Source of the DNA: Pseudomonas sp. NFACC02
Lineage (GTDB): Bacteria > Pseudomonadota > Gammaproteobacteria > Pseudomonadales > Pseudomonadaceae
Reading direction: 5' to 3'
Assembly (NCBI RefSeq): GCF_900110765.1
Contig: NZ_FOEO01000025.1
Coordinates: 1 to 64,000, forward strand
Length of the DNA: 64,000 nt
The translations under genes were made by a program, and so were the position numbers. Below, piece after piece: positions 27,617 to 36,330 of this stretch; positions within the stretch are counted from its first letter, which is position 1, and each line of letters starts with the position of its first letter. The notes under the pieces are model-generated. The model was not told the DNA's origin. It was given only the letters and a program-made list of their open reading frames with translations, and searched no databases.

Positions 27617-27651
27617 CTGAGCCACGCTGCGGTGAATAGGCCTGACGCAGC

Positions 27652-28411
27652 TCTGTAGGCCGCCTTCGCTGCCCTCGTAACCTCGGACGTCTCCCACAGG
27701 GTCCTGGGTAGATGCACGAACTTGTGTCCAGACCGCAGACCTGTAGGAGCCGGCTTGCTGGCGAAGGCGGTGGGTCAGCACCATCAACGGCGACTGAAGC
27801 ACCGCATTCGCGGCCCTCGTAACCTCGGACGGCTCCTACAGGGACGGCGTCGTTCTGGAGCCCTGAGGACGACGCGGATACTGTAGGAGCCGGCTTGCTG
27901 GCGAATGCGGTGGGTCAGCAACATCTAGGGTGACTGATCCACCGCATTCGCTGCCCTCGTAACCTCGGACGGCTCCTACAGGGACGGCGTCGTTCTGGAG
28001 CCGAGGACGACGCGGATACTGTAGGAGCCGGCTTGCTGGCGAATGCGGTGGGTCAGCACCATCAACGGCGACTGAAACACCGCATTCGCTGCCCTCGTAA
28101 CCTCGGACGGCTCCTACAGGATTTGCGTTGTCCCAAAGACTTGAGCGCGACGCGGATACTGTAGCCGGCTTGCTGGCGAATGCGGAGGGTCAGCACCATC
28201 AGCGGTGACTGAAACACCGCATTCGCGGCCCTCGTAACCTCGGACGGCTCCTACAGGGACGGCGTCGTTCTGGAGGCCTGAGGACGACGCGGATACTGTA
28301 GGAGCCGGCTTGCTGGCGAATGCGGTGGGTCAGCCCCATCAACAGTGACTGACCCACCGCGTTCGCCCGAATTGCGGCCCATACCCTCGTAACCTCGGAC
28401 GGCTCCCACCT
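27652..28411. repeat. REP array 1: half unit plus five tandem units
   Basis: Palindromic units of about 100 bases start CTGTAGGAGCCGGCTTGCTG and end with CTCGTAACCTCGGACGGCTC plus CTACAG. Full units lie near 27741-27842, 27881-27982, 28018-28120, 28159-28258 and 28297-28411; a right half-unit is at 27652-27702. The period is 138-140 bases. The 37-base linkers between units are themselves nearly identical. It separates the convergent FemAB-like and ABC exporter genes. No gene is seen in these 760 bases. Confidence 0.9.
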
Positions 28412-28452
28412 GTTACTGGCACGTCCCGAAAGCCCGGTCACCAGAACGGCGA

Positions 28453-30312
28453 CTACAACGACTGGGGTGCCACGGGGAAATCTTCCACCCCGACAAACCC
28501 ACCGGTCTGATGCGCCCACAGCCGTGCATACAGCCCTTTGTGCGCGAGCAGTTCGGCGTGGGTGCCGCTCTCGGCGATACGGCCGTCTTCCAGCACGATC
28601 AGCCGGTCCATGCGCGCGATGGTCGAGAGTCGGTGCGCGATGGCGATCACCGTCTTGCCCTCCATCAGGGTTTCCAGGCTTTCCTGAATCGCGGCTTCGA
28701 CTTCCGAATCCAGCGCCGATGTCGCTTCGTCCATGATCAGGATCGGCGCATCCTTGAGCAGCACGCGGGTAATCGCGATCCGCTGGCGTTGGCCACCCGA
28801 CAGCTTCACGCCGCGCTCTCCGACATGCGCATCCAGCCCGGTGCGGCCTTCGGAATCGGACAACTGCGGAATGAACCCGTCGGCCCGTGCCTTGCGCATG
28901 GCCTCCCAGAGTTCGGCCTCGGTGGCGTCCGGCTTGCCGTACAGGAGGTTGTCGCGAATCGAGCGGTGTAGCAGCGACGTGTCCTGCGTGATCATGCCGA
29001 TGTGCGAACGCAGGCTTTCCTGAGCAACGAGGGCGATGTCCTGATCGTCGATCAGAATCCGGCCACCTTGCACGTCGTACAGACGCAACAACAGGTTCAC
29101 CAGCGTGGATTTGCCGGCGCCGGAAGGGCCGATCAAGCCGATCTTCTCGCCCGGCTTGATGTCCAGGTTAAGCCCGTGAATCACGCCCTTGCCCTTGCCG
29201 TACTGAAACTCGAGGTTCTCGAATTTCACCTCGCCACGGCTGACCAACAACTTCGGCGCGGCGTCGCGATCGGTGACACCGACCGGCTGGGAAATGCTTT
29301 GCAGGCCGTCCTGCACCATGCCGATGTTTTCGAAAATGCCGTTGACCACCCACATGATCCAGCCGGACATGTTGACGATGCGGATCACCAGGCCGGTCGC
29401 CAGCGCAATCGCGCCGACCGAAATCAACGACTGGGTCCACAGCCACAGGGCAAGGCCGGTGGTCCAGACGATCAGAATACCGTTCAGCGTGGTGATCACG
29501 GTGTCCATCTCGGTGATGACGCGACCGGCGAGCTGGGTCTTCTCGGTCTGTTCACTGATCGCTTCGCGGGCGTACTGTTGCTCGGAGCTGGTGTGGGCGA
29601 ACAGCTTGAGGGTGGTGATGTTGGTGTAGCCGTCGACGATGCGTCCCATCAACTTGGAGCGGGCATCGGAGGACACCACTGAGCGAGCCTTGACCCGTGG
29701 CACGAAATACCAGAGCGCCAGGATGAAACCGAGAATCCAGCTCAGCAGCGGAATCATCAGACGCCAGTCGGCCTCGGCAAACAACACCAATGCGCCGATC
29801 GAGTAGATCAACACGTGCCACATGGCATCCACTGTCTGCACCGCCGAGTCACGCAGGGCGTTACCGGTCTGCACGATCCGCTGGGCAATACGCCCGGCAA
29901 AGTCGTTCTGGAAGAAGTTCACGCTCTGTTTGAGCACGTAACTGTGGTTTTGCCAGTTGATCATGCTGGTCATGCCCGGGCTGATCGTCTGGTGCACCAA
30001 CAGGTCGTGCAAAGCGACAAAAATCGGCCGCAGGACCAGTGCGACGACCACCATCCAGGTCAGCTCCAGCGCATGGTCGCTGAAGAAATTGGGGTTCGGT
30101 CCGCCTTGCGCCAGGTCGATGATGCGGCTCAGGTAGCTGAACAACGACACTTCGATCAACGCGCCGATCAGACCGACCACGAGCAACGCGACAAAGCTGG
30201 GCCAGACCTGACGCAGGTAATAGACGTAGAACGCCATGACCTGATTGGGCGGGGCGGCGGTGGGGGCATCGCGGAAAATATCGATCAGTTTTTCGAAACG
30301 ACGATAGAGCAT
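28453..30312 (-). CDS. ABC exporter, fused permease/ATPase (MsbA-like)
   Basis: 619 residues. An N-terminal six-helix exporter domain (about 30-340) is followed by an ATPase with Walker A GPSGAGKST, signature LSGGQRQR, Walker B ILIMDEATSALD and switch histidine in IAIAHRLST. It works as a homodimer or heterodimer in the inner membrane; no partner gene is adjacent. The substrate is unknown (multidrug or lipid are usual guesses). The start MLYRRFEKL has only a distant GGAGAG, so it is uncertain by some residues. Confidence 0.9.
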   Translation of the reverse strand: MLYRRFEKLIDIFRDAPTAAPPNQVMAFYVYYLRQVWPSFVALLVVGLIGALIEVSLFSYLSRIIDLAQGGPNPNFFSDHALELTWMVVVALVLRPIFVALHDLLVHQTISPGMTSMINWQNHSYVLKQSVNFFQNDFAGRIAQRIVQTGNALRDSAVQTVDAMWHVLIYSIGALVLFAEADWRLMIPLLSWILGFILALWYFVPRVKARSVVSSDARSKLMGRIVDGYTNITTLKLFAHTSSEQQYAREAISEQTEKTQLAGRVITEMDTVITTLNGILIVWTTGLALWLWTQSLISVGAIALATGLVIRIVNMSGWIMWVVNGIFENIGMVQDGLQSISQPVGVTDRDAAPKLLVSRGEVKFENLEFQYGKGKGVIHGLNLDIKPGEKIGLIGPSGAGKSTLVNLLLRLYDVQGGRILIDDQDIALVAQESLRSHIGMITQDTSLLHRSIRDNLLYGKPDATEAELWEAMRKARADGFIPQLSDSEGRTGLDAHVGERGVKLSGGQRQRIAITRVLLKDAPILIMDEATSALDSEVEAAIQESLETLMEGKTVIAIAHRLSTIARMDRLIVLEDGRIAESGTHAELLAHKGLYARLWAHQTGGFVGVEDFPVAPQSL

Positions 30313-30433
30313 TGGCTATGACGCCCACGCTTGAGCGGGCTCTCCTTTTGGCGGGACCGAAAAATGTCCCTTGTTCTGACCGCGTGAAGGCGCGATTGCT
30401 CGCGTTGATTCACGCTGTTTCATCCTGAAAAGT

Positions 30434-30458
30434 AAAAAGCCGGGCAAGCGCCCGGCTT
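30434..30458 (-). terminator. Terminator after ppiA
   Basis: Minus-strand GCCGGGC and GCCCGGC pair around GCTT and run into TTTTTA. Confidence 0.85.
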
Positions 30459-30475
30459 CCGCGCACCTGACTAGC

Positions 30476-31033
30476 TTAGTTCACGACTTTGACCGATTTG
30501 ATGAGTATCGGGTCGACGGGCACGTTCTGCATGCCGCCTTTGCTCGTTGTCTGGGAATTGACGATGGTGTCCACGACGTCCATGCCTTTGACCACTTTGC
30601 CAAAGACTGCGTAACCGAAGTCCCGCACGCCGTGGTCGAGCATTTCGTTGTCCTTGACGTTGATGAAGAACTGGCTGGTGGCCGAGTTCACATCGGACGT
30701 ACGCGCCATGGCGATGGTCCCGCGCACGTTATGAAGGCCGTTGTCGGCCTCGTTCTTGATCGGATCGTGCGTCTGCTTTTGCATCATCTGCGCGGTGAAC
30801 CCGCCGCCCTGAACCATGAAGCCCGGGATCACGCGGTGGAAGATGGTGTTGGTGTAAAAGTTTTCGTTGGCGTAGGTCAGAAAGTTCTTAGTGCTGATGG
30901 GGGCCTTGTCCTGGTTCAGTTCGATTTCAATCTGGCCGAGGCTGGTGTCCAGCACGACGTGGGGAGCGGGCGCTGCCATCAGATTGGAGGCGAACAGCAC
31001 GGCAGCGGCGGAGAGGGCAATTTTTTTCAGCAT
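30476..31033 (-). CDS. ppiA: Periplasmic peptidyl-prolyl cis-trans isomerase A
   Basis: 185 residues with a signal peptide [20 protein letters not shown] before [11 protein letters not shown]. Cyclophilin motifs [14 protein letters not shown] and [10 protein letters not shown] are present. It catalyses proline isomerisation in exported proteins. The ATG at 31033 is preceded by AGGA; a frame open to 31438 would bury the signal peptide. Confidence 0.93.
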   Translation of the reverse strand: MLKKIALSAAAVLFASNLMAAPAPHVVLDTSLGQIEIELNQDKAPISTKNFLTYANENFYTNTIFHRVIPGFMVQGGGFTAQMMQKQTHDPIKNEADNGLHNVRGTIAMARTSDVNSATSQFFINVKDNEMLDHGVRDFGYAVFGKVVKGMDVVDTIVNSQTTSKGGMQNVPVDPILIKSVKVVN

Positions 31034-31170
31034 TAGGCAAATGTCCTGAAAGTGATTTCGACTGCAAACAGCTGGCAAGGGAAGCACGTTTGCAGGGATT
31101 TTGACAGGGGCGGGTTCCCATAAATGGTATGGCCACTGCTCCGTGTGCAGTAGCCGGCTTGCTGGCGATT

Positions 31171-31953
31171 TTAATGTCCGCCCAGGAATTTCAGCAGCAC
31201 CCGATTGAACGCTTCCGGCTGGTCCAGCGGAGTGGCGTGCCTGGAGTCTTCGATGACGATCAGTTCTGCATTCGCGATCAGCCGGGTGTAAGCCTGTTTC
31301 AGCGCCACCGGCGTGTAGTCGTGATCGGCCGTCACGATCAACGTCGGGCAGGCTATTCGCGACAGCTTGTCCTGCACGCCCCACCCCACGATCGCATTGA
31401 AACTGGCGAGGTAGGCGCGTTTGTCGTTCTGGGCCCAACGCTGGGCGATCTTGTTTCGCAATTCCGCCTGTTCAGGCTTGGGAAACAGGTTCCTGCCCAG
31501 CCCTTTGCCGATGGTCTCCATGCTGAACACCCGGGCCAGTAACCAGCGTTTGGCGAACTGACGAAAGTCGTCGAAGCTTTTGACCTTCACTTCGGGGGCA
31601 CTGTTGACGATGGTCAGGCTCTTGAGCCACTGCGGCTGATCCACCGCCAACTGGAAGCCGATCATGCCGCCCATGGACAGGCCGACCAGATGCACCGGCC
31701 CCGGTTGCAGATGTTCCAGCAGCGCTACGATGTCGTCGCTGAAGCCGGGAATGCTGTAGCGCTCATGGGGTTTGTCCGAGCGCCCGTGGCCGCGCACGTC
31801 GACGGCGATCACCCGATAGTGCGCCGCGAGGGCCGGGATCTGGTATTCCCAGTCCTGGGCACTCGAGCCCAAACCATGAACCAGCAATACCGGGCTGCCA
31901 TGGCCGTACGTTTCGTAATGCAGTGAACAGCCTTCGTGGTCGAAGTAGGGCAT
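31171..31953 (-). CDS. Alpha/beta hydrolase
   Basis: 260 residues. Nucleophile elbow GLSMGG (about 94-99), oxyanion region [13 protein letters not shown], late acid in VTADHDYTP and histidine in [12 protein letters not shown]. It resembles the 3-oxoadipate enol-lactonase and dioxygenase-hydrolase branch, but the substrate cannot be told. It starts ten bases after the LysR stop with GAGGTG, so the two genes form an operon. Confidence 0.85.
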   Translation of the reverse strand: MPYFDHEGCSLHYETYGHGSPVLLVHGLGSSAQDWEYQIPALAAHYRVIAVDVRGHGRSDKPHERYSIPGFSDDIVALLEHLQPGPVHLVGLSMGGMIGFQLAVDQPQWLKSLTIVNSAPEVKVKSFDDFRQFAKRWLLARVFSMETIGKGLGRNLFPKPEQAELRNKIAQRWAQNDKRAYLASFNAIVGWGVQDKLSRIACPTLIVTADHDYTPVALKQAYTRLIANAELIVIEDSRHATPLDQPEAFNRVLLKFLGGH

Positions 31954-31963
31954 CGTTTACACC

Positions 31964-32890
31964 TCAAACCGCCTGTCGTGGCGCCGCGAACGCGGCATCC
32001 AGCGGTGCGGTGTCGAACGTCTGGATTAGTTCGATCAGGATCTGGGTAGCAGGTCCCAGCGGTTTGTCCTTGCTGGAATAAAGGTAGAAGGTCGGGCTGC
32101 GACTGCCACCCTTGTCCAGCGGCAGCACCTTGAGCACGCCTTCTTTCATTTCGCGCTCGATCATGTGCCGAGGCAGCCAGGCAAACCCCAGCCCGCTGCT
32201 CACAAACGTCGCGGCAGTCGCCAGACTGCCCACGGTCCAGCGCTGCTCGGAGCCCAGCCAGCCAACGTCCCTTGGCTGGTTGCGACCCGAGTCACGAATC
32301 ACGACCTGCAACTGGCTTTCCAGGTCCTGAAAGGTCAGTTCGCGCTGCATCTGGTGAAGCGGGTGTTCCGGGTGTGCAACCGCGACAAATTCCACGGAGC
32401 TCATTTCGGTGCCCAGGTAGCCCGGGATATTGAATCCGCTGATTGCCAGGTCTGCCACGCCCTCGAGCAAGACCTCTTCAACGCCGGACAGTACCTCTTC
32501 ACGCAAGCGCACCCGGCAGCCGCGACTCTGCGGCATGAACGCGGTCAGGGCACGGACCAGCCGGGCGGTGGGATAGGCCGCATCGACGACCAATCGAACC
32601 TCGGCTTCCCAGCCTTGCTCCATGTGGTGAGCCAGGTCCTCCAGTTGACTGGCGTTTTTCACCAGTTGACGCGAGCGACGCAGCAGCACCTCACCGGCCT
32701 CGGTCAACACGGCCTTGCGGCCATCGATGCGCAGCAATGGCACGCCCAACTGGTCCTGCATCCTGGCGACGGTGTAGCTCACCGAGGACTGCGAGCGGTG
32801 CAGGGCTTCGGCGGCCTGGGCAAAACCGCCATGGTCGACCACGGCCTGCAATGTGCGCCATTGATCGAGGGTCACGCGGGGCGCTTTCAT
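31964..32890 (-). CDS. LysR-family transcriptional regulator
   Basis: 308 residues: N-terminal winged helix-turn-helix (AAEALHRSQSSVSYTVARMQ, about 23-42) and a periplasmic-binding-like effector domain from about 90. AGGAGCG precedes the ATG. It is cotranscribed with the hydrolase downstream and divergent, across 50 bases, from a small secreted protein; either may be its target. Confidence 0.9.
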   Translation of the reverse strand: MKAPRVTLDQWRTLQAVVDHGGFAQAAEALHRSQSSVSYTVARMQDQLGVPLLRIDGRKAVLTEAGEVLLRRSRQLVKNASQLEDLAHHMEQGWEAEVRLVVDAAYPTARLVRALTAFMPQSRGCRVRLREEVLSGVEEVLLEGVADLAISGFNIPGYLGTEMSSVEFVAVAHPEHPLHQMQRELTFQDLESQLQVVIRDSGRNQPRDVGWLGSEQRWTVGSLATAATFVSSGLGFAWLPRHMIEREMKEGVLKVLPLDKGGSRSPTFYLYSSKDKPLGPATQILIELIQTFDTAPLDAAFAAPRQAV

Positions 32891-32914
32891 CTTTCGCTCC
32901 TGTTGTCCTAAGCT

Positions 32915-32938
32915 GGCGGTCCAATAATGAGGACTGCC
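32915..32938. promoter_or_regulatory. Candidate LysR operator
   Basis: GGCGGTCC and GGACTGCC are inverted (seven of eight pairs) around AATAATGA in the 50-base divergent gap. The right arm overlaps the ribosome-binding site of the plus-strand gene. Confidence 0.35.
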
Positions 32939-32940
32939 GC

Positions 32941-33255
32941 ATGAAAAAATTCTGTTGTGTGTTGCTGGCGATGCTGCCCCTGAGCGCCTTTGCCTACCCG
33001 ATCGATGTGGAGAAGCACATCAACGGCGTGCAAATCGACTACAACAGCCACGACACCGCTTACGACATCGGCAACATCACGGTGAACAACTATGGCGACG
33101 TTCCGGCCAAGTGCACCGTGGTCTTCAGCAATGGCCCGGAGGCGCCGCGCACCCGTCGGGTACAGGTCGCGCCGAAGAGCAGCACTGACGTCACGGTTAA
33201 ATTCAGCCGCGAGATCGTCAAGCTGCGCATCAAGCTCAGCTGTGAACCGCAATAA
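32941..33255 (+). CDS. Small secreted protein of unknown function
   Basis: 104 residues with a signal peptide MKKFCCVLLAMLPLSAFA before YPIDVEKHINGVQIDYN. The mature part looks beta-rich, with two cysteines (KCTVVF and LSCEPQ) able to form a disulfide. Homologues in Pseudomonas exist and are sometimes mislabelled phosphoglycerate kinase, which nothing here supports. The start follows GAGGACTGCCGC. Confidence 0.75.
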   Translation: MKKFCCVLLAMLPLSAFAYPIDVEKHINGVQIDYNSHDTAYDIGNITVNNYGDVPAKCTVVFSNGPEAPRTRRVQVAPKSSTDVTVKFSREIVKLRIKLSCEPQ

Positions 33256-33414
33256 GCTGGCAATCCGGTGACAGGAGAGACTAGTGCCCTTCTGTCGACG
33301 AAACAAATTATTAGATATTTAGAAGCAGTTTTTTACGCTTTTTAATCGATCTGGTCACGTTTAACCTTCTCTCCATCGAATTCATTCACACCCATTCGCT
33401 GGAGGCCACACCCC

Positions 33415-34014
33415 ATGTCTCGCGTCCTGATCATCGAAAGCAGCGCCCGTCAGCAAGACTCCGTCTCCCGTCAACTGACTCAGCAATTCATCAGCCAGTG
33501 GCGCGCCGCCCATCCAGCCGACGACATCACCGTGCGTGATCTGGCGGTCAAGCAGGTCCCGCACCTGGACATCGATCTGCTGGGTGGCTGGATGAAGCCG
33601 GAAGGCCAGCGCAGCCCGATCGAACAGGCCGCACTGGATCGATCCAACGAGTTGACTGAGGAGTTGGTCGCCGCGGATGTCGTGGTGCTGGCTGCACCGA
33701 TGTACAACTTCGCGATTCCCAGCACGCTGAAATCCTGGTTTGACCATGTGCTGCGCGCCGGTGTGACCTTCAAATATGGCGAGACGGGACCTCAAGGCCT
33801 GCTGACCGGCAAGCGCGCTTACGTGCTCACCGCACGCGGCGGTATCTATGCTGGCAGCACGCTGGATCACCAGGAACCGTATCTGCGTCAGGTGCTGGGG
33901 TTTGTCGGTATCCACGACGTCACGTTCATTCACGCCGAAGGGCTGAACATGGGCGGCGACTTTTCCGAGAAAGGCCTGAATCAGGCTGTCGCCCGGCTCG
34001 CTGAAGTGGCCTGA
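33415..34014 (+). CDS. azoR: FMN-dependent NADH-azoreductase
   Basis: 199 residues, flavodoxin-like. The FMN-binding APMYNFAIPSTLKSWFDHV (about 95-113) and the LTARGG loop match AzoR (AcpD). It reduces quinones and azo compounds with NADH. GGAGG lies ahead of the ATG. It stands alone with its own terminator, behind a 160-base gap rich in A and T. Confidence 0.92.
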   Translation: MSRVLIIESSARQQDSVSRQLTQQFISQWRAAHPADDITVRDLAVKQVPHLDIDLLGGWMKPEGQRSPIEQAALDRSNELTEELVAADVVVLAAPMYNFAIPSTLKSWFDHVLRAGVTFKYGETGPQGLLTGKRAYVLTARGGIYAGSTLDHQEPYLRQVLGFVGIHDVTFIHAEGLNMGGDFSEKGLNQAVARLAEVA

Positions 34015-34116
34015 GACCCTGCCGCACCGGACTTAATCGTCAGTTAATCCTGGCGCGTGATCATCCTCGCGTTCATCGACTCTCCCTTGGCACTTGAAAC
34101 GCTCCTGAGTGCATCG

Positions 34117-34158
34117 CCCGATAGACCCGCCACCTTGCGTCGGGTCATCGGGTTTTTT
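34117..34158 (+). terminator. Terminator after azoR
   Basis: CCCGATAGACCCG pairs with CGGGTCATCGGG (one bulged base) across a short loop, followed by TTTTTTATT. Confidence 0.85.
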
Positions 34159-34184
34159 ATTGCCTGCTCAATACGCACGCTGTT

Positions 34185-34272
34185 TGTAGGCGCGCGCTTG
34201 CCCGCGATAAGTTTTTCAGCCACATAGATGTATTGAATGCCCCGGTCAATCGCGGGCAAGCGCGCTCCTACA
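34185..34272. repeat. REPIN-type inverted repeat
   Basis: TTGTAGGCGCGCGCTTGCCC at the left and GGGCAAGCGCGCTCCTACA at the right pair over most of their length. It lies just after the azoR terminator. Confidence 0.8.
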
Positions 34273-34553
34273 GGCGTGAAGACTCAGAAAATCTCAAGAC
34301 AAGGTTGCCCACCGCAGCCGCGGATGATGTTTTTCCGGTCGCGATCAGTTATCCACGCCTCGCCAAACACGCCTTACAGCGCCGAGACACTTGAGCTAGA
34401 CACCCCGCACGACTGCATCATCGGGACTGATGTTTGATATTCCCAAGCGTGGTTTTTCATGCGTCGGCCAACCGAATAGATTGGCTCCAACGAAACGAAT
34501 CACCGACTTACCGAATACCCAACTTACTAAACAGTTCAGCGGAGATCTCAATC
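34273..34553. other. Gap upstream of a small secreted protein
   Basis: 280 bases with no hairpin or gene that I can support. It presumably holds the promoter of the 77-residue gene. Confidence 0.35.
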
Positions 34554-34787
34554 ATGAAAAAATCAATTGCCTTCGGTTTCGCACTTTCCATCCTGGCTGC
34601 GGGTTCTGCTTTCGCCAGTCCTGAAAAGACCTATCAACGTGCGCTGGTCGATGCTTCCAGTGCAACGGTTCTGGACAGCAAAGTCGCCAGCAAAGAGGCG
34701 TTCAAGCCTTTCGACAGTAAGTCGTCCAGCACAGTGATCGTCGCTGACAACCGTAAAGAGTTCGGTTCGAGCTATCAGCGTTACTGA
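34554..34787 (+). CDS. Small secreted protein of unknown function
   Basis: 77 residues with a signal peptide MKKSIAFGFALSILAAGSAFA before SPEKTYQRALVDASS. The mature 56 residues are Ser/Lys-rich without cysteine. GGAGATCTC precedes the ATG at 34554. It has its own strong terminator, so it is a real monocistronic gene, but I recognise no family. Confidence 0.75.
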   Translation: MKKSIAFGFALSILAAGSAFASPEKTYQRALVDASSATVLDSKVASKEAFKPFDSKSSSTVIVADNRKEFGSSYQRY

Positions 34788-34813
34788 GTGCACCGTCCAG
34801 TCCTACTTGAACG

Positions 34814-34853
34814 CACAGCAACAGCCCGGCCGATGCCGGGCTTTTGCTGTGTG
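34814..34853 (+). terminator. Long-stem terminator
   Basis: CACAGCAACAGCCCGGC pairs with GCCGGGCTTTTGCTGTGTG around CGAT, with the TTTT inside the right arm. It separates the convergent 77-residue gene and the MscS-type gene. Confidence 0.75.
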
Positions 34854-34891
34854 CTGAAACAGGATCGACACGGGTCCGACAAGGACAGCGC

Positions 34892-36160
34892 TCAGGCCTG
34901 CTGCTTTGCCAATCCCACTCGCATGTCCATTCCGCTCGGCTGTTGATACAGGCTCAGGCCGAACTCGGGCAACACCGCCAGCAGGTAATCGAAGATGTCT
35001 CCCTGAATGCGTTCGTAATCCGCCCAAGTGGTGGTGCGGGTGAAGCAGTAGATTTCCAGCGGAACGCCCTGAGCAGTGGGTTCCATCTGACGCACCATGC
35101 AAGTCATGTCGGGGTGAATGTCCGGATGACTCTTCAGGTACGCCAGGGCGTAGGCGCGAAAGGTCCCGATGTTGGTGATCCGACGGCGGTTGGCCGAAAG
35201 CTCGGCGACGTTGCCATGAGCTTCGTTCCACGCCTTGAGTTCGGCCTTCTTGCGGCCCATGTAATCGGTGAGCAGTCGCACCTGCGTCAGTTTTTGTTCT
35301 TCGGCATCGGCGACGAACCGTACGCCGCTGGCGTCGATGAACAGGGCGCGCTTGATCCTGCGTCCGCCGGCTGCCTGCATTCCGCGCCAGTTCTTGAACG
35401 ACTCGGACATCAAGCGCCACGTGGGGATGGAGACGATGGTCTTGTCGAAGTTCTGCACCTTGACCGTGTGCAGGGTGATGTCCACCACATCACCGTCGGC
35501 GCCGACCTGAGGCATTTCGATCCAGTCGCCCACCCGCAGCATGTCGTTGCTGGTCAACTGCACGCTGGCAACGAACGACAGCAGCGTGTCCTTGTACACC
35601 AACAGAATCACCGCCGACATGGCACCCAGGCCTGACAGCAGCAGCAACGGGGAGCGGTCGATCAGGGTCGCGACGATGATGATCGCGGCGAACACGTACA
35701 GGATCATCTTCGCCAGTTGCACGTAGCCTTTGATCGAGCGGGTTCTGGCGTGTTCGGTGCGGGCGTAGATGTCGAGCATGGCGTTGAGCAGTGCGCCGAC
35801 GGTGAGCATCATGAACAGGATGGTGAAGGCCAGCGCGACGTTCCCCAGCACGTGGCTGACGGTCGGGTTCAGGGCGGGCACCAGGTTGAGCCCTAACTGG
35901 ATGACCAGTGACGGGGTGATCTGCGCCAGCCGGTGAAACACCTTGTTGTGCAAAAAATCGTTGAGCCAGAACAACGCGGGTTGGCGCCCGAGCGCCTTCA
36001 TGGCGGACAGAACGATGAAACGCACCAGACGCCCGAGGGCGAATGCCGCGACCAGCAGGATCAGCAAACCCAGGGTTGTGCGCAGCATCGGCTGGTTGTC
36101 GAGCATGTCCCAGAGGTCCTGGGCGCGCAGCCAGAGGGAGTGAGTGTCCATGAGGGGCAT
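34892..36160 (-). CDS. MscS-family mechanosensitive ion channel
   Basis: 422 residues. Five or so membrane segments in the first 190 residues end in the MscS pore-lining and beta-domain region (VILLVYKDTLLSFVASVQLT, then RVGDWIEMP). A long cytoplasmic domain follows. The size and order resemble E. coli YbdG more than MscS itself. It should release solutes on osmotic downshock. GGAG is only three bases before the ATG at 36160, so the start is uncertain. Confidence 0.88.
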   Translation of the reverse strand: MPLMDTHSLWLRAQDLWDMLDNQPMLRTTLGLLILLVAAFALGRLVRFIVLSAMKALGRQPALFWLNDFLHNKVFHRLAQITPSLVIQLGLNLVPALNPTVSHVLGNVALAFTILFMMLTVGALLNAMLDIYARTEHARTRSIKGYVQLAKMILYVFAAIIIVATLIDRSPLLLLSGLGAMSAVILLVYKDTLLSFVASVQLTSNDMLRVGDWIEMPQVGADGDVVDITLHTVKVQNFDKTIVSIPTWRLMSESFKNWRGMQAAGGRRIKRALFIDASGVRFVADAEEQKLTQVRLLTDYMGRKKAELKAWNEAHGNVAELSANRRRITNIGTFRAYALAYLKSHPDIHPDMTCMVRQMEPTAQGVPLEIYCFTRTTTWADYERIQGDIFDYLLAVLPEFGLSLYQQPSGMDMRVGLAKQQA

Positions 36161-36330
36161 GATCTCCAGATAAAAATGGGGGGGAGATTAGAACATTGTT
36201 GCGGCAGGGAAAGCTGCATGGAGCAATTCCCGTAACAAAATAGGCCCATCGAGGTAAAGAAACTCGGCGAACACGGCTTAAACCGGTAACCTATGCGACT
36301 GTTTTTTTGTATTCCGCCGAGGTAACACCC

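Noticed and set aside
27652-28411. CRISPR-like appearance of the regular repeats
   Set aside because: Units are about 100 bases and palindromic, the linkers between them are themselves repeated rather than unique, and no cas genes are near.
32941-33255. Phosphoglycerate kinase, a label sometimes attached to such proteins
   Set aside because: The protein is 104 residues with a signal peptide and none of the kinase motifs.
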